Notes under the pieces: generated by a model
Database searches by the model: none
Seen by the model: only the letters and a program-made list of their open reading frames with translations
What the model was told of the DNA's origin: nothing
NCBI GenBank assembly: GCA_902786855.1
Contig: CADAEH010000001.1
Span: 310,001-374,000, forward strand
Source of the DNA: an uncultured Eubacteriales bacterium
Lineage (GTDB): Bacteria; Bacillota; Clostridia; Peptostreptococcales; Anaerovoracaceae
DNA: 64,000 bases
Direction: 5' to 3'
Made by a program: the position numbers and the translations under genes
Shown here: one piece after another, positions 54,498 to 63,511 of the stretch
How positions within the stretch are numbered: position 1 is the first letter of the stretch
How the letters are laid out: the number at the start of each line of letters is the position of its first letter

Positions 54498-55406
54498 ATG
54501 GTAGATTTGTTATATAGAGCTATTTATTGGGTCGCGGAAGTCCACGACCATTTGCTGAGCATAAATAATGCAGGGGGCTGGTATTTTGATGATAAGCAGA
54601 TGCACTTTATCGTGATCGGTGTTCTGGGCATGATGATGATCTTCGTGACATATCCGATATTCAAGCTGCTGGCCAGCACAGGGCATACCATGGTCATCTC
54701 CTGGCTGTATACATTCACCATGGTGCTTGTGGTCACATTTGCGATCGAGATAGGTCAGTGGTTCTCGGGAACAGGAAAGATGGATACAGAGGACATGGCT
54801 TCCGGTATTGCAGGTTTTCTGATCATGTTCCTTGTTTTTGCTGTCATCAGGGCGATCTTTCTGGGGATAATGCACCTTTTTCGGGGCGATGATCCCGACA
54901 AGTCAAAAAGAGAAGCGGAACGGGTAAAACTCAGAGCAGAGGCTGAGCTGAACAGACAGAAGAAAGTATATAAAAAGCCTGAAGAGAGAAGAAAGGTGAA
55001 TCTCGCAGAGCTCGCTCAGGAAGGAGGCTCGCTGCTGGGAAAGGCAGCTGCCGGAGGCAAAGCCGCGCTGGAGGGACTTGCTGAAGAATACGCAGAAGAG
55101 AAGACCAGGACAGCTGAAGTACCTGCACCGGAAGTAGGCGACAGGATGACATTCGTAATGCCGGCACCTGAAGAACTGCCGTGGACAGTTGCTGACCGGG
55201 GACCACAGGAGCAGGCAGCCAATGATGATGTAGAAGAATTGTTTGCTGAATTCGAGCGTGTTGCGGCTGACGAGATCCAGATATTCGGATCCGCTCCGCA
55301 GGATCAGGCACCTCAGCAGCGCACAAAAGAACATTATTCCGAACAGAATTCAAAAAAGAGTCAGTATTGGCCGGATATGTCCGAACGTCCTGTGTACAAA
55401 CAGTAA
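54498..55406 (+). CDS. VanZ-like membrane protein with long charged tail
   Basis: 302 residues. Four membrane helices lie in the first 135 residues, with the motif FAIEIGQWFSGTGKMDTEDMASG, which resembles the E-x-x-Q ... D-x-x-D core of VanZ-like proteins. A charged, coiled and then proline/alanine-rich cytoplasmic tail of about 165 residues follows. VanZ-like proteins are linked to lipopeptide or teicoplanin tolerance, but this is not evidence for resistance. The ribosome binding site is GGAAGGGA. It lies upstream of the purine operon with a terminator-like hairpin between. Confidence 0.6.
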   Translation: MVDLLYRAIYWVAEVHDHLLSINNAGGWYFDDKQMHFIVIGVLGMMMIFVTYPIFKLLASTGHTMVISWLYTFTMVLVVTFAIEIGQWFSGTGKMDTEDMASGIAGFLIMFLVFAVIRAIFLGIMHLFRGDDPDKSKREAERVKLRAEAELNRQKKVYKKPEERRKVNLAELAQEGGSLLGKAAAGGKAALEGLAEEYAEEKTRTAEVPAPEVGDRMTFVMPAPEELPWTVADRGPQEQAANDDVEELFAEFERVAADEIQIFGSAPQDQAPQQRTKEHYSEQNSKKSQYWPDMSERPVYKQ

Positions 55407-55460
55407 AACATAACGGAAAAGGGCTGTAAAATTTTGAATTAAAGGCCATAAAATGCGAAA

Positions 55461-55502
55461 ATCAGACTGTATTTTTCAATGCAGGATACAGTTTGATTTT
55501 TT
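55461..55502 (+). terminator. Terminator or attenuator directly before purE
   Basis: ATCAGACTGTAT (55461-55472) and ATACAGTTTGAT (55486-55497), 12 bp with one G-T pair, then T6. It ends 15 bases before the purE ATG, with the ribosome binding site AGGAGAG at 55507-55513. No purine riboswitch core is seen. There is no room for a promoter after it, so pur transcripts must read through it. Confidence 0.75.
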
Positions 55503-55517
55503 GTTTAGGAGAGAATC

Positions 55518-56012
55518 ATGAAGAAAGTCGGACTCATAATGGGAAGTGACAGCGATCTGCCTGTAGTAAAGAAGGCTGCTGCCGTACTTGAAGAGCTGGG
55601 CATCCCTTACGAAGCACACGTATACTCTGCTCACAGAACGCCGGCAGAGGCAAGGGCGTGGTCAGTAAGCGCCAGAGACGAAGGTTTTGGCGTGATCATT
55701 GCTTTTGCCGGAATGGCTGCTCATCTGGCCGGGGCTATCGCAGCGAATACTACGATCCCTGTCATAGGAGTCCCATGTAAGAGTGCTGCCCTCGACGGCA
55801 TGGATGCTTTGCTTTCTACAGTAATGATGCCAAGCGGTATCCCGGTCGCGACAGTCGCTATCGACGGGGGGAAGAACGCTGCACTGCTGGCAGCAGAGAT
55901 ACTTGCTGTTGCTGATCCCGATCTCGCAGAGACCCTCGATGCAAGGAGAAGCGCAGAGGCAGAGGCTGTACTGGCAAAAGACGAAGGTATCATGAAGAGG
56001 ATCCGCGACTAA
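55518..56012 (+). CDS. purE: N5-carboxyaminoimidazole ribonucleotide mutase (PurE class I)
   Basis: 164 residues. [14 protein letters not shown] at the N-terminus and SAHRTPAEA (37-45) with the active-site histidine are PurE signatures, as are [11 protein letters not shown] and [16 protein letters not shown]. It converts N5-CAIR to CAIR in purine synthesis. purK is not in the window; class I PurE normally needs PurK. It is the first gene of the pur operon. Confidence 0.95.
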   Translation: MKKVGLIMGSDSDLPVVKKAAAVLEELGIPYEAHVYSAHRTPAEARAWSVSARDEGFGVIIAFAGMAAHLAGAIAANTTIPVIGVPCKSAALDGMDALLSTVMMPSGIPVATVAIDGGKNAALLAAEILAVADPDLAETLDARRSAEAEAVLAKDEGIMKRIRD

Positions 56013-56116
56013 GACCGCACAAACTAAAACCTGTTTTCCTGCCACATGAATGACAGGAAAGCTATTACTCAATAATAAGACAATAAATCTCATTCATACA
56101 TAAAAAGGAGACAGTT

Positions 56117-56800
56117 ATGAAACTTGTTTACACCGGAAAGACCAAGAACGTATTTGAGCTTGACAACGGCAACTATCTGCTGAAGTTCAAGGATGATGTC
56201 ACAGGTAAAGACGGAAAATTCGATCCGGGCGAGAACCAGATCGGACTCACCATCGAAGGCGTCGGCGACTTCAACCTTCGCATGACAGACTATTTCTTCA
56301 AGAAGATCAATGAAGCAGGTATCAGAACACACTTTGTCAAGGTCAACCTCGACGATACAACAATGGAAGTCAAGCCAGCCAAGGTTTTCGGGCACGGCCT
56401 TGAGGTGATCTGCAGACTCAGAGCAGTCGGAAGCTTTATCAGGAGATATGGTGAATACATTGAGCCAGGCACAAAGCTCCCTTCATACGTTGAGACAACT
56501 TTCAAGAACGACGCTCTCGGCGATCCGCTCGTAACCAAGGATGGACTGGTAGTTCTCGGCGTTATGACAGAAGAACAGTATGATGATCTCAAGGTCATGA
56601 CACAGCAGGTCACCAAGATCGTAGCTGATGACCTCGAGGAGAAGGGCCTCGAGCTCTACGACATCAAGTTCGAATTCGGATATGATGCAGAGGGCAAAGT
56701 CATGCTCATCGATGAGATCGCTTCGGGTAACATGAGAGTATACAAGGACGGAGAGTACATCGATCCGCTTAAGCTGAACGAACTCTTCTTCGCTGAATAG
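56117..56800 (+). CDS. purC: SAICAR synthetase
   Basis: 227 residues, usual PurC length. Motifs include [11 protein letters not shown] at the N-terminus, ECR-like [17 protein letters not shown] and [16 protein letters not shown]. It joins CAIR and aspartate with ATP. A good AAAGGAG site lies before the ATG. A short hairpin (TTTCCTG...CAGGAAA, 56034-56059) sits in the gap after purE. Confidence 0.96.
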   Translation: MKLVYTGKTKNVFELDNGNYLLKFKDDVTGKDGKFDPGENQIGLTIEGVGDFNLRMTDYFFKKINEAGIRTHFVKVNLDDTTMEVKPAKVFGHGLEVICRLRAVGSFIRRYGEYIEPGTKLPSYVETTFKNDALGDPLVTKDGLVVLGVMTEEQYDDLKVMTQQVTKIVADDLEEKGLELYDIKFEFGYDAEGKVMLIDEIASGNMRVYKDGEYIDPLKLNELFFAE

Positions 56801-56814
56801 ATCAAGGAGGCCTT

Positions 56815-58242
56815 ATGGGAGGCTTTTTCGGAATAACCTCTAGAGAAGACTGCATACTCGATGTCTATTTTGGCACGGACTATCATTCGCATCTGGGCAC
56901 AAGAAGGGGCGGCATCGCATGCTATGACGATGAAACCGGCTTCCAGAGAGAGATCCACAATATAGAAAATGCGCCGTTCAGGACCAAGTTCGAAGGTATC
57001 GCAGGCAAAATGACCGGCACAGCAGCCATAGGATGCATAAGTGATATGGATCCGCAGCCGCTGCTGTTCAGATCCGTCATGGGAACATATGCGATCACCA
57101 CAGTTGGTATGATCAATAATATGGAAGAAATCATAGATCTCGTCCTGAAGGGTTCGCACGGCCATCTTGAAGCCAAAACAGGCGGCAGGATCAACCAGAC
57201 TGAGCTGGTCGCAGCACTCATATCAGAGAAAGATGACCTGGTCGAAGGCATACGCTACGCTCAGGAAACCATCGACGGCACGACGACGATACTCGTCCTC
57301 AAGGAGGGCGGCAACATCGTAGCTGCCCGCGATCTGCTCGGGCGTTTGCCGGTCAGGATAGGAATCGGACAGAATTCGACTGCAGCGGCTTTCGAGTCAT
57401 ATACTCTGACCAAAATGGGATATGAGGAGCAGAGAGATCTGGGACCGGGCGAAATAGTCGAACTTTCACCTGATGGCGTCACCCAGCTTGTAGCGCCTGG
57501 TGAGAAGATGAAGATCTGTGCATTCCTGTGGAGCTACTATGGATATCCGACGACTAATTATGAGGGTGTCAATGTAGAGCTGATGCGCTATGAAAACGGC
57601 CGCATCCTGGCGAGAAATGATATAGCTTCGGGGTTTGATATCTCAGAGATCGACTATGTAGGCGGTATGCCGGACAGCGGCACGCCTCATGCGATCGGAT
57701 ACTCCAACGAAACGCATCTGCCTTTTGGCCGCGCATTCATCAAGTACACGCCGACCTGGGCAAGAAGCTTCATGCCTACGACTCAGGCAGAGCGCGCTAA
57801 AGTCGCCAAGATGAAGCAGATCCCGGTCGTGGAGCTGATCAAGGACAAGAACCTGCTCTTCGTTGACGACTCCATCGTCAGGGGCACACAGCTTCAGGAG
57901 ACAGTTGAGTTCCTGCAGGACAACGGAGCTAAGTCGGTCCACATGAGGTCGGCCTGCCCGCCGCTGATGTACGCATGCAAATATCTCAACTTCTCGCGCA
58001 ACAGAAGCGATATGGACCTGCTCTGCAGGCGCATAGTCACAGAGCTTGAAGGCCAGGAGGGACTTAAGCATCTGGATGAATATGCAGACGGCACCACCGA
58101 GAGGGGCAAAAAGATGCGCAAGGCCATTGCTGAGAAAATGGGATTCGATTCGCTGGAGTTCCAGACCCTCGAGGGCGTGGTCAGCGCGATAGGTATCGAT
58201 AAGTGCAAGCTCTGTACTTACTGCTGGACAGGTGAGGAGTAA
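56815..58242 (+). CDS. purF: Amidophosphoribosyltransferase-like protein (PurF family) without the N-terminal cysteine
   Basis: 475 residues. The C-terminal phosphoribosyltransferase domain has the PRPP motif VDDSIVRGT (350-358), and the end carries C464-K-L-C467-T-Y-C470 plus upstream cysteines, as in Fe-S containing PurF. The N-terminal glutaminase-like domain starts MGGFFGIT instead of the usual M-C-G-I: the Ntn nucleophile Cys at position 2 is Gly. GTDYHSHLGTRRGG and the N-Q-T-E segment of the fold remain. I recall similar MGG-type PurF proteins in other Clostridia and Bacteroidetes, so this is probably a lineage form, perhaps ammonia-dependent. AAGGAGG precedes the ATG. Confidence 0.9.
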   Translation: MGGFFGITSREDCILDVYFGTDYHSHLGTRRGGIACYDDETGFQREIHNIENAPFRTKFEGIAGKMTGTAAIGCISDMDPQPLLFRSVMGTYAITTVGMINNMEEIIDLVLKGSHGHLEAKTGGRINQTELVAALISEKDDLVEGIRYAQETIDGTTTILVLKEGGNIVAARDLLGRLPVRIGIGQNSTAAAFESYTLTKMGYEEQRDLGPGEIVELSPDGVTQLVAPGEKMKICAFLWSYYGYPTTNYEGVNVELMRYENGRILARNDIASGFDISEIDYVGGMPDSGTPHAIGYSNETHLPFGRAFIKYTPTWARSFMPTTQAERAKVAKMKQIPVVELIKDKNLLFVDDSIVRGTQLQETVEFLQDNGAKSVHMRSACPPLMYACKYLNFSRNRSDMDLLCRRIVTELEGQEGLKHLDEYADGTTERGKKMRKAIAEKMGFDSLEFQTLEGVVSAIGIDKCKLCTYCWTGEE

Positions 58243-58313
58243 TACATAAGTTGAAAGAATAATGCAGTACATACATAAACAAGAGAAATACTGCAAATTA
58301 TGGTAAAATAAAT

Positions 58314-58350
58314 GTGATCGGACCATGCAAACCGCGGTCCGGTCACGTTT
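58314..58350 (+). terminator. Hairpin between purF and purM
   Basis: GTGATCGGACC (58314-58324) pairs with GGTCCGGTCAC (58336-58346), 11 bp with one G-T pair, followed by GTTTTCGCG. It could be a partial terminator or an mRNA processing site that adjusts expression of purM and downstream genes. Confidence 0.55.
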
Positions 58351-58398
58351 TCGCGTTTATAGAAAAGAAATAGTCAAAGGCACAGAAGTGAGGTATAG

Positions 58399-59451
58399 AT
58401 GAACACTAAGTCAAGGTCCGACAGCTACGCTGCTGCCGGAGTGGATATAACTGCAGGTTACAGAGCTGTAGAGCTCATGAAGAGCCATATAGCGAAAACA
58501 GTGATACCGGGAGTCATGGGAGGTGTCGGAGGATTCGGCGGTCTGTTTGAACTCGACCTCACGGGCATTGATAAGCCTGTACTTGTAAGCGGCACTGACG
58601 GGGTCGGAACCAAGCTCAAACTCGCTTTCCTGCTCGACAAACATGACACCATAGGTATCGACTGCGTTGCGATGTGCGTCAACGATGTCATCTGCGCAGG
58701 GGCAAAGCCTCTTTTCTTTCTCGACTATATCGCATGCGGCAAGAATGTGCCGGAGAGGATAGAGCAGATCGTTGCAGGAGTTTGCGAGGGCTGCGTTCAG
58801 TCAGGTGCTGCCCTGATCGGCGGAGAGACAGCCGAGATGCCTGGATTTTATCCTGAAAACGAATACGACCTTGCAGGCTATGTCACCGGCATAGTGGACA
58901 AGAATAAGATAATAGATAATACAAAAATGGCAGCAGGTGATGTGGTCATCGCACTGCCTTCCAGCGGTGTACACTCCAATGGCTTTTCACTGGTACGCAA
59001 GGTGTTCAATCTTGCGAAGCCTGACATGAAGGCTCTTGTTGCGGGCAACACCCTGCTTGGCGGCAGGTCACTTGGAGAAGCGCTGCTTGAGCCTACCAAG
59101 ATATATGTAAAGCCTGTCCTTGCACTCCTTGAAGAAGTTCAGGTCAAGGGGATCTCGCATATAACAGGTGGCGGATTTTATGAGAACATCCCGCGCAGCA
59201 TCCCTGCCGGACTCGGCGCAAGGATCCGCAAGAGCGCAGTAAGGGTGCTTCCTATCTTCCGTATGATACAGGAAGTCGGCGCTATAAGTGAGCACGACAT
59301 GTTCAACACTTTCAACATGGGCGTCGGAATGTCGATCGTGGTCTCGCCTGAAGACGCAGACCGCGCGATCGATATCCTCAGGGCAAACGGAGAAGACGCG
59401 TATATCATCGGCGAGATCGTAGAATCTGCCGACAAGATAGAAATAGTATAG
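58399..59451 (+). CDS. purM: AIR synthetase (FGAM cyclo-ligase)
   Basis: 350 residues. Motifs [17 protein letters not shown] at the N-terminus, [13 protein letters not shown], the [11 protein letters not shown] loop, [16 protein letters not shown] and [13 protein letters not shown] are all typical of PurM. It closes the imidazole ring of FGAM to AIR using ATP. It lies 156 bases after purF with its own GAGGT ribosome binding site. Confidence 0.97.
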   Translation: MNTKSRSDSYAAAGVDITAGYRAVELMKSHIAKTVIPGVMGGVGGFGGLFELDLTGIDKPVLVSGTDGVGTKLKLAFLLDKHDTIGIDCVAMCVNDVICAGAKPLFFLDYIACGKNVPERIEQIVAGVCEGCVQSGAALIGGETAEMPGFYPENEYDLAGYVTGIVDKNKIIDNTKMAAGDVVIALPSSGVHSNGFSLVRKVFNLAKPDMKALVAGNTLLGGRSLGEALLEPTKIYVKPVLALLEEVQVKGISHITGGGFYENIPRSIPAGLGARIRKSAVRVLPIFRMIQEVGAISEHDMFNTFNMGVGMSIVVSPEDADRAIDILRANGEDAYIIGEIVESADKIEIV

Positions 59452-59495
59452 CTGCCGATCAGGTATTGCTCTTTTGACATATTCAGGAGTCGGGC

Positions 59496-60107
59496 ATGAG
59501 TGAAAAGATAAGGATCGCTGTGCTGGCGAGTGGAGGCGGGACCAACCTGCAGGCCCTCATCGATGCAGAGCATTCGGGAAAAATAAAAAACGGCGAGATC
59601 GTCCTCGTCATATGCAACAGGAAAAGCGCATATGCTGCCGAGCGTGCAAAAAGCGCCGGAATACGAGCTGAGATCGTTACGCGCAAAGCCTGCGGCGGAC
59701 AGGAAGGTTTCGAAAAAAGGATGATAGAACTGCTTGAGGAGGAGCGCGCTGATCTCATCGTGCTGGCAGGATTCCTCAACATACTGAGTAACGACTTCGT
59801 CCGCAGATATGACCATCGGATCGTCAATATCCATCCATCGCTCATACCTGCATTCTGCGGAGAAGGGTTCTACGGACTTGTTCCTCACGAAGCTGCACTG
59901 GAACGAGGCGTCAAGGTGACCGGAGCGACCGTGCACTTTGTCAATGAGGTGGCTGACGGAGGAGAGATCATAGCGCAGAAGGCAGTCGAGGTGCTGCCTG
60001 GTGACACGCCGGAAGTGCTGCAGCGGCGCGTGATGGAGCAGGCTGAGTGGATCCTGCTGCCGGCTGCAGTCAGTCAGCTGTGCGATGAAATGTCAGCAGA
60101 AAGATAG
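59496..60107 (+). CDS. purN: GAR transformylase (folate-dependent)
   Basis: 203 residues. N111 and H113 in NIHPSLIPAF, and D154 in NEVADGG, match the catalytic Asn-His-Asp set. The N-terminus is VLASGGGTNLQAL. It transfers the formyl group of 10-formyl-THF to GAR. Confidence 0.96.
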   Translation: MSEKIRIAVLASGGGTNLQALIDAEHSGKIKNGEIVLVICNRKSAYAAERAKSAGIRAEIVTRKACGGQEGFEKRMIELLEEERADLIVLAGFLNILSNDFVRRYDHRIVNIHPSLIPAFCGEGFYGLVPHEAALERGVKVTGATVHFVNEVADGGEIIAQKAVEVLPGDTPEVLQRRVMEQAEWILLPAAVSQLCDEMSAER

Positions 60108-60164
60108 GAAAGAGCCGGTCACAGATGCCGGTTGCAGATACAAAAAGAAAAGAGAAAAACAGTC

Positions 60165-60890
60165 ATGGATAATTATAAAATAATGAGCTTCACGGAAGCC
60201 GTAAAGGGCAATACATACCCGGGACGCGGGATAATCGCCGGACTGACTCCGGACGGATCAAAGGCGGTCGCAGCATACTTCATAATGGGCAGATCGGAGA
60301 ATTCCCGCAACAGGATCTTTACTGTAAGGGATGGAGCAGTTTTCACCGAGCCTTTTGATATCTCAAAGCTCAAGGATCCAAGCCTCATCATATATGCGGC
60401 TGTCAGGACGGTAGGCAATCACCTGATCGTGACCAACGGCGATCAGACTGATACTGTCGCTCTTGCTCTGCTTGATGGCGGCAGCTTCTACCGGGCGCTT
60501 GAGACCAGGTGCTTTGAACCTGACGCGCCTAATTTCACACCTAGGATAAGCGCAGACCTTGAATTCGGTGATAATGCCGGTTTCAGATACAGGATGAGCA
60601 TACTCAAGAGCGCAGATCCTGATGGAACTGCCTGCAACCGCTACGGCTATGACTATGAACCGGTAGCAGGACTCGGGCACTTTATCCATACCTATCAGTG
60701 CGACGGCAACCCGCTGCCGACCTTTGCAGGAGAGCCTGAGCGCATCGCGATCCCCGGCAGCATAGATGAGTTCGCTGAAGAGATATGGAATGCTCTTGAT
60801 GAAGACAACAAGATCTCTCTCTACGTAAGATATACAGATCTCAGCAGTGGAAGAGAAGAGAGCAGAATGTACAACAAACATCAGAAATAG
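60165..60890 (+). CDS. purO: IMP cyclohydrolase, PurO (archaeal-type) family
   Basis: 241 residues from ATG 60165; an upstream TTG is rejected. The start SFTEAVKGNTYPGRGIIAG and YFIMGRSENSRNRIF followed by YAAVRTVGNHLIVTNGDQTD are characteristic of the IMP_cyclohyd (PurO) family first described in archaea. It closes FAICAR to IMP. It sits directly before a stand-alone AICAR formyltransferase gene, together replacing the usual bifunctional PurH. Confidence 0.9.
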   Translation: MDNYKIMSFTEAVKGNTYPGRGIIAGLTPDGSKAVAAYFIMGRSENSRNRIFTVRDGAVFTEPFDISKLKDPSLIIYAAVRTVGNHLIVTNGDQTDTVALALLDGGSFYRALETRCFEPDAPNFTPRISADLEFGDNAGFRYRMSILKSADPDGTACNRYGYDYEPVAGLGHFIHTYQCDGNPLPTFAGEPERIAIPGSIDEFAEEIWNALDEDNKISLYVRYTDLSSGREESRMYNKHQK

Positions 60891-60909
60891 AGATACACAG
60901 GAGACCTAA

Positions 60910-62094
60910 ATGAAAGAGTTTGAACTGAAATACGGATGCAACCCTAATCAGAAACCGGCACGCATATTCATGGCTGACGGCAGTGACCTGCCGCTCGAAG
61001 TACTGAACGGAAGACCGGGATATATCAATTTCCTCGATGCGCTGAATTCATGGCAGCTGGTAAAAGAGCTGAAGGAAGCTCTCGGTATGCCTGCGGCTGC
61101 ATCGTTCAAGCACGTCAGCCCGACAAGCGCAGCTGTTGGGACTGTCCTGCCGGAAAAACTGAAAAAGGCGTGTTTTGTCGACGACATCAAGGACCTTGAC
61201 GACTCCCCACTCGCCTGCGCATATGCGAGAGCAAGGGGCACAGACAGGATGTGTTCTTTTGGCGACTGGATCGCTCTTTCGGATGTTTGCGATGCGACCA
61301 CAGCAAGGCTGATCAAAAGAGAGGTGTCTGACGGAGTCATCGCTCCGGGTTATACAGAAGAAGCTCTCGAGATGCTTCGCAAGAAGAAGAACGGAGGGTA
61401 TAATATAGTAAGGATCGATCCTGATTACATGCCTCCGGAAAAGGAGACCAAGCAGGTATTCGGTGTCACTTTCGAGCAGGGTCACAATTTCTTCAGGATC
61501 GACAGGGAACTCCTCACCAACGTAGTGACGGAGAAAAAAGATCTTCCTGAAGAGGCTGTCCGCGATCTCATCGTCGCACTCATCACGCTCAAGTACACGC
61601 AGTCCAATTCTGTATGCTATGCATACGATGGCCAGGCGATAGGCGTCGGAGCAGGGCAGCAGTCGAGAGTACACTGCACAAGGCTCGCAGGCGGCAAAGC
61701 GGACACATGGTTCCTGCGTCAGCACGACAAGGTCCTGAACCTGCCTTTCAAAAAGGAGATCAGACGTCCCGACAGAGACAATGTCATCGACGCATATATC
61801 AATAAGAATGAAGAAGACTGCTGTGCAGACGGCGTATGGCAGAAGTATTTCACGGAACAGCCGGAGAGGTTTACTGATGAAGAGCAGAGGGCTTATCTGG
61901 ATACGATCTCAGGAGTCAGCTGCGGCTCTGATGCGTTCTTCCCGTTCTATGACAACGTACAGAGAGCGGCAGCAAGCGGCGTCAGCTACATCGCTCAGCC
62001 GGGCGGTTCGATAAGAGACGATGATGTCATCGAATGCTGTAACAGACTCGGCATCGCAATGGCATTCACAGGAATGAGACTTTTCCACCACTAG
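60910..62094 (+). CDS. purH: AICAR formyltransferase (single-domain PurH-like)
   Basis: 394 residues corresponding only to the formyltransferase half of PurH; the N-terminal MGS-like cyclohydrolase domain is absent. The FKHVSPT segment carries the Lys67-His68 pair equivalent to the catalytic residues of AICARFT. LKYTQSNSVCYAYDGQAIGVGAGQQSR and the FFPFYDNV and QPGGSIRDDDV motifs are typical. It formylates AICAR to FAICAR with 10-formyl-THF, supplying PurO encoded just upstream. Confidence 0.93.
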   Translation: MKEFELKYGCNPNQKPARIFMADGSDLPLEVLNGRPGYINFLDALNSWQLVKELKEALGMPAAASFKHVSPTSAAVGTVLPEKLKKACFVDDIKDLDDSPLACAYARARGTDRMCSFGDWIALSDVCDATTARLIKREVSDGVIAPGYTEEALEMLRKKKNGGYNIVRIDPDYMPPEKETKQVFGVTFEQGHNFFRIDRELLTNVVTEKKDLPEEAVRDLIVALITLKYTQSNSVCYAYDGQAIGVGAGQQSRVHCTRLAGGKADTWFLRQHDKVLNLPFKKEIRRPDRDNVIDAYINKNEEDCCADGVWQKYFTEQPERFTDEEQRAYLDTISGVSCGSDAFFPFYDNVQRAAASGVSYIAQPGGSIRDDDVIECCNRLGIAMAFTGMRLFHH

Positions 62095-62143
62095 AGCAGT
62101 TACAGAACAGACTTTACCACGTACCCGGAAGAAGGAGGACCAC

Positions 62144-63409
62144 ATGGATATTCTGGTTGTCGGCGGAGGCGGCAGAGAGCACGCCATTATCAAAAAGCTC
62201 AGAGAGAATAAGGATGTAGAGAAAATCTACGCACTGCCGGGGAACGGAGGCATCGCCAGAGATGCGGAGTGTGTTCCGGTCAAGGCGACGGACATTGACG
62301 GCATTGTGGCTTTTGCAAAAAAGGTTCGCCCGGACTATGCAGTAGTCGCTCCTGATGATCCGCTGGTAATGGGATGTGTCGATGCTCTGACCAATATAGG
62401 GATACCGTGTTTCGGCCCTGATGCTAAGGCGGCCGTGATCGAGGGGAGCAAGGTGTTCTCCAAGAACCTCATGAAGAAATACGGCATACCGACAGCAAGA
62501 TATCATACTTTTGAGGATATAAGCGATGCCATGTATTATCTTGAGTCCTCGCCGATCCCTACTGTCGTCAAAGCAGACGGACTTGCGCTCGGAAAGGGTG
62601 TTATCATCGCCGGGACGAGGAGTGAGGCAAAGGAAGCGGTCAAGGGAATGATGCAGGATCATCGCTTCGGCAAGAGCGGCGAGCGTATAGTCATTGAAGA
62701 ATTCCTCCAGGGACCGGAGGTTTCTGTACTGTGCTTTACCGATGGAAAGACCGTTGTTCCGATGATCAGCTCTATGGATCATAAGCGCGCAGGCGATGGT
62801 GATACCGGACTCAATACCGGCGGCATGGGTACAGTTGCACCTAACCCTTACTATACGGATGAGGTGGCGGCAAGATGCATGGAAGAGATCTTTCTTCCGA
62901 CGATTCGCGCGATGAATGAAGAAGGCCGTACATTCAAAGGCTGTCTGTATTTCGGCCTGATGATCACTGCCGACGGACCTAAGGTCATAGAGTATAACTG
63001 CAGATTCGGCGACCCGGAGACGCAGGTAGTGCTGCCTCTTCTTGAGAGTGACCTTCTGACCATCATGAAGGCAGTCACAGAGGAGCGCCTCAGTGAAGTA
63101 GAAGTAAAGTGGTCAGACGGATATGCATGTTGTGTGGTAGCGGCTTCAGACGGATATCCGGTCAGCTATGAAAAAGGATATGAGATCACGATGCCTGATG
63201 AGATCTGGCCTTATGTATATATAGCAGGTGCAGCCGAAGAAGACGGCAAGCTCCTGACATCGGGAGGAAGGGTCCTCGGAGTAACGGCTGTCAGGCCGAC
63301 GCTGAAAGAGGCCATCGATGCTTCGTACGATATGCTCGATCAGATCGATTTTGCCAACAAGTACTACAGAGTCGATATAGGACAGAGAGCGCTGAGGGCA
63401 GTAAAATAG
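62144..63409 (+). CDS. purD: GAR synthetase
   Basis: 421 residues, full length. The N-terminus ILVVGGGGREHAI and the ATP-grasp motifs KADGLALGKGVI, EEFLQGPEVSVL, GGMGTVAPNP and EYNCRFGDPETQ are clear. It ligates glycine to phosphoribosylamine. GGAGGACC lies before the ATG. Confidence 0.97.
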   Translation: MDILVVGGGGREHAIIKKLRENKDVEKIYALPGNGGIARDAECVPVKATDIDGIVAFAKKVRPDYAVVAPDDPLVMGCVDALTNIGIPCFGPDAKAAVIEGSKVFSKNLMKKYGIPTARYHTFEDISDAMYYLESSPIPTVVKADGLALGKGVIIAGTRSEAKEAVKGMMQDHRFGKSGERIVIEEFLQGPEVSVLCFTDGKTVVPMISSMDHKRAGDGDTGLNTGGMGTVAPNPYYTDEVAARCMEEIFLPTIRAMNEEGRTFKGCLYFGLMITADGPKVIEYNCRFGDPETQVVLPLLESDLLTIMKAVTEERLSEVEVKWSDGYACCVVAASDGYPVSYEKGYEITMPDEIWPYVYIAGAAEEDGKLLTSGGRVLGVTAVRPTLKEAIDASYDMLDQIDFANKYYRVDIGQRALRAVK

Positions 63410-63511
63410 ATAATAATATTGCGAAAAATGTAATTTTATTATGAATTCGCAAATAATGGCATACACATTTTTATAAATCAGTCAAAGCATAAAGATAGCG
63501 GGAGAAAAATT

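Noticed and set aside
55407-55517. Purine riboswitch before purE
   Set aside because: The conserved loop and junction sequences of the guanine/adenine aptamer are not present; only a terminator-like hairpin is seen.
56031-56042. ACAAACTAAAACCT before purC as another AAACTAAACT element
   Set aside because: Only a partial match, and no -35/-10 pair at the right distance.
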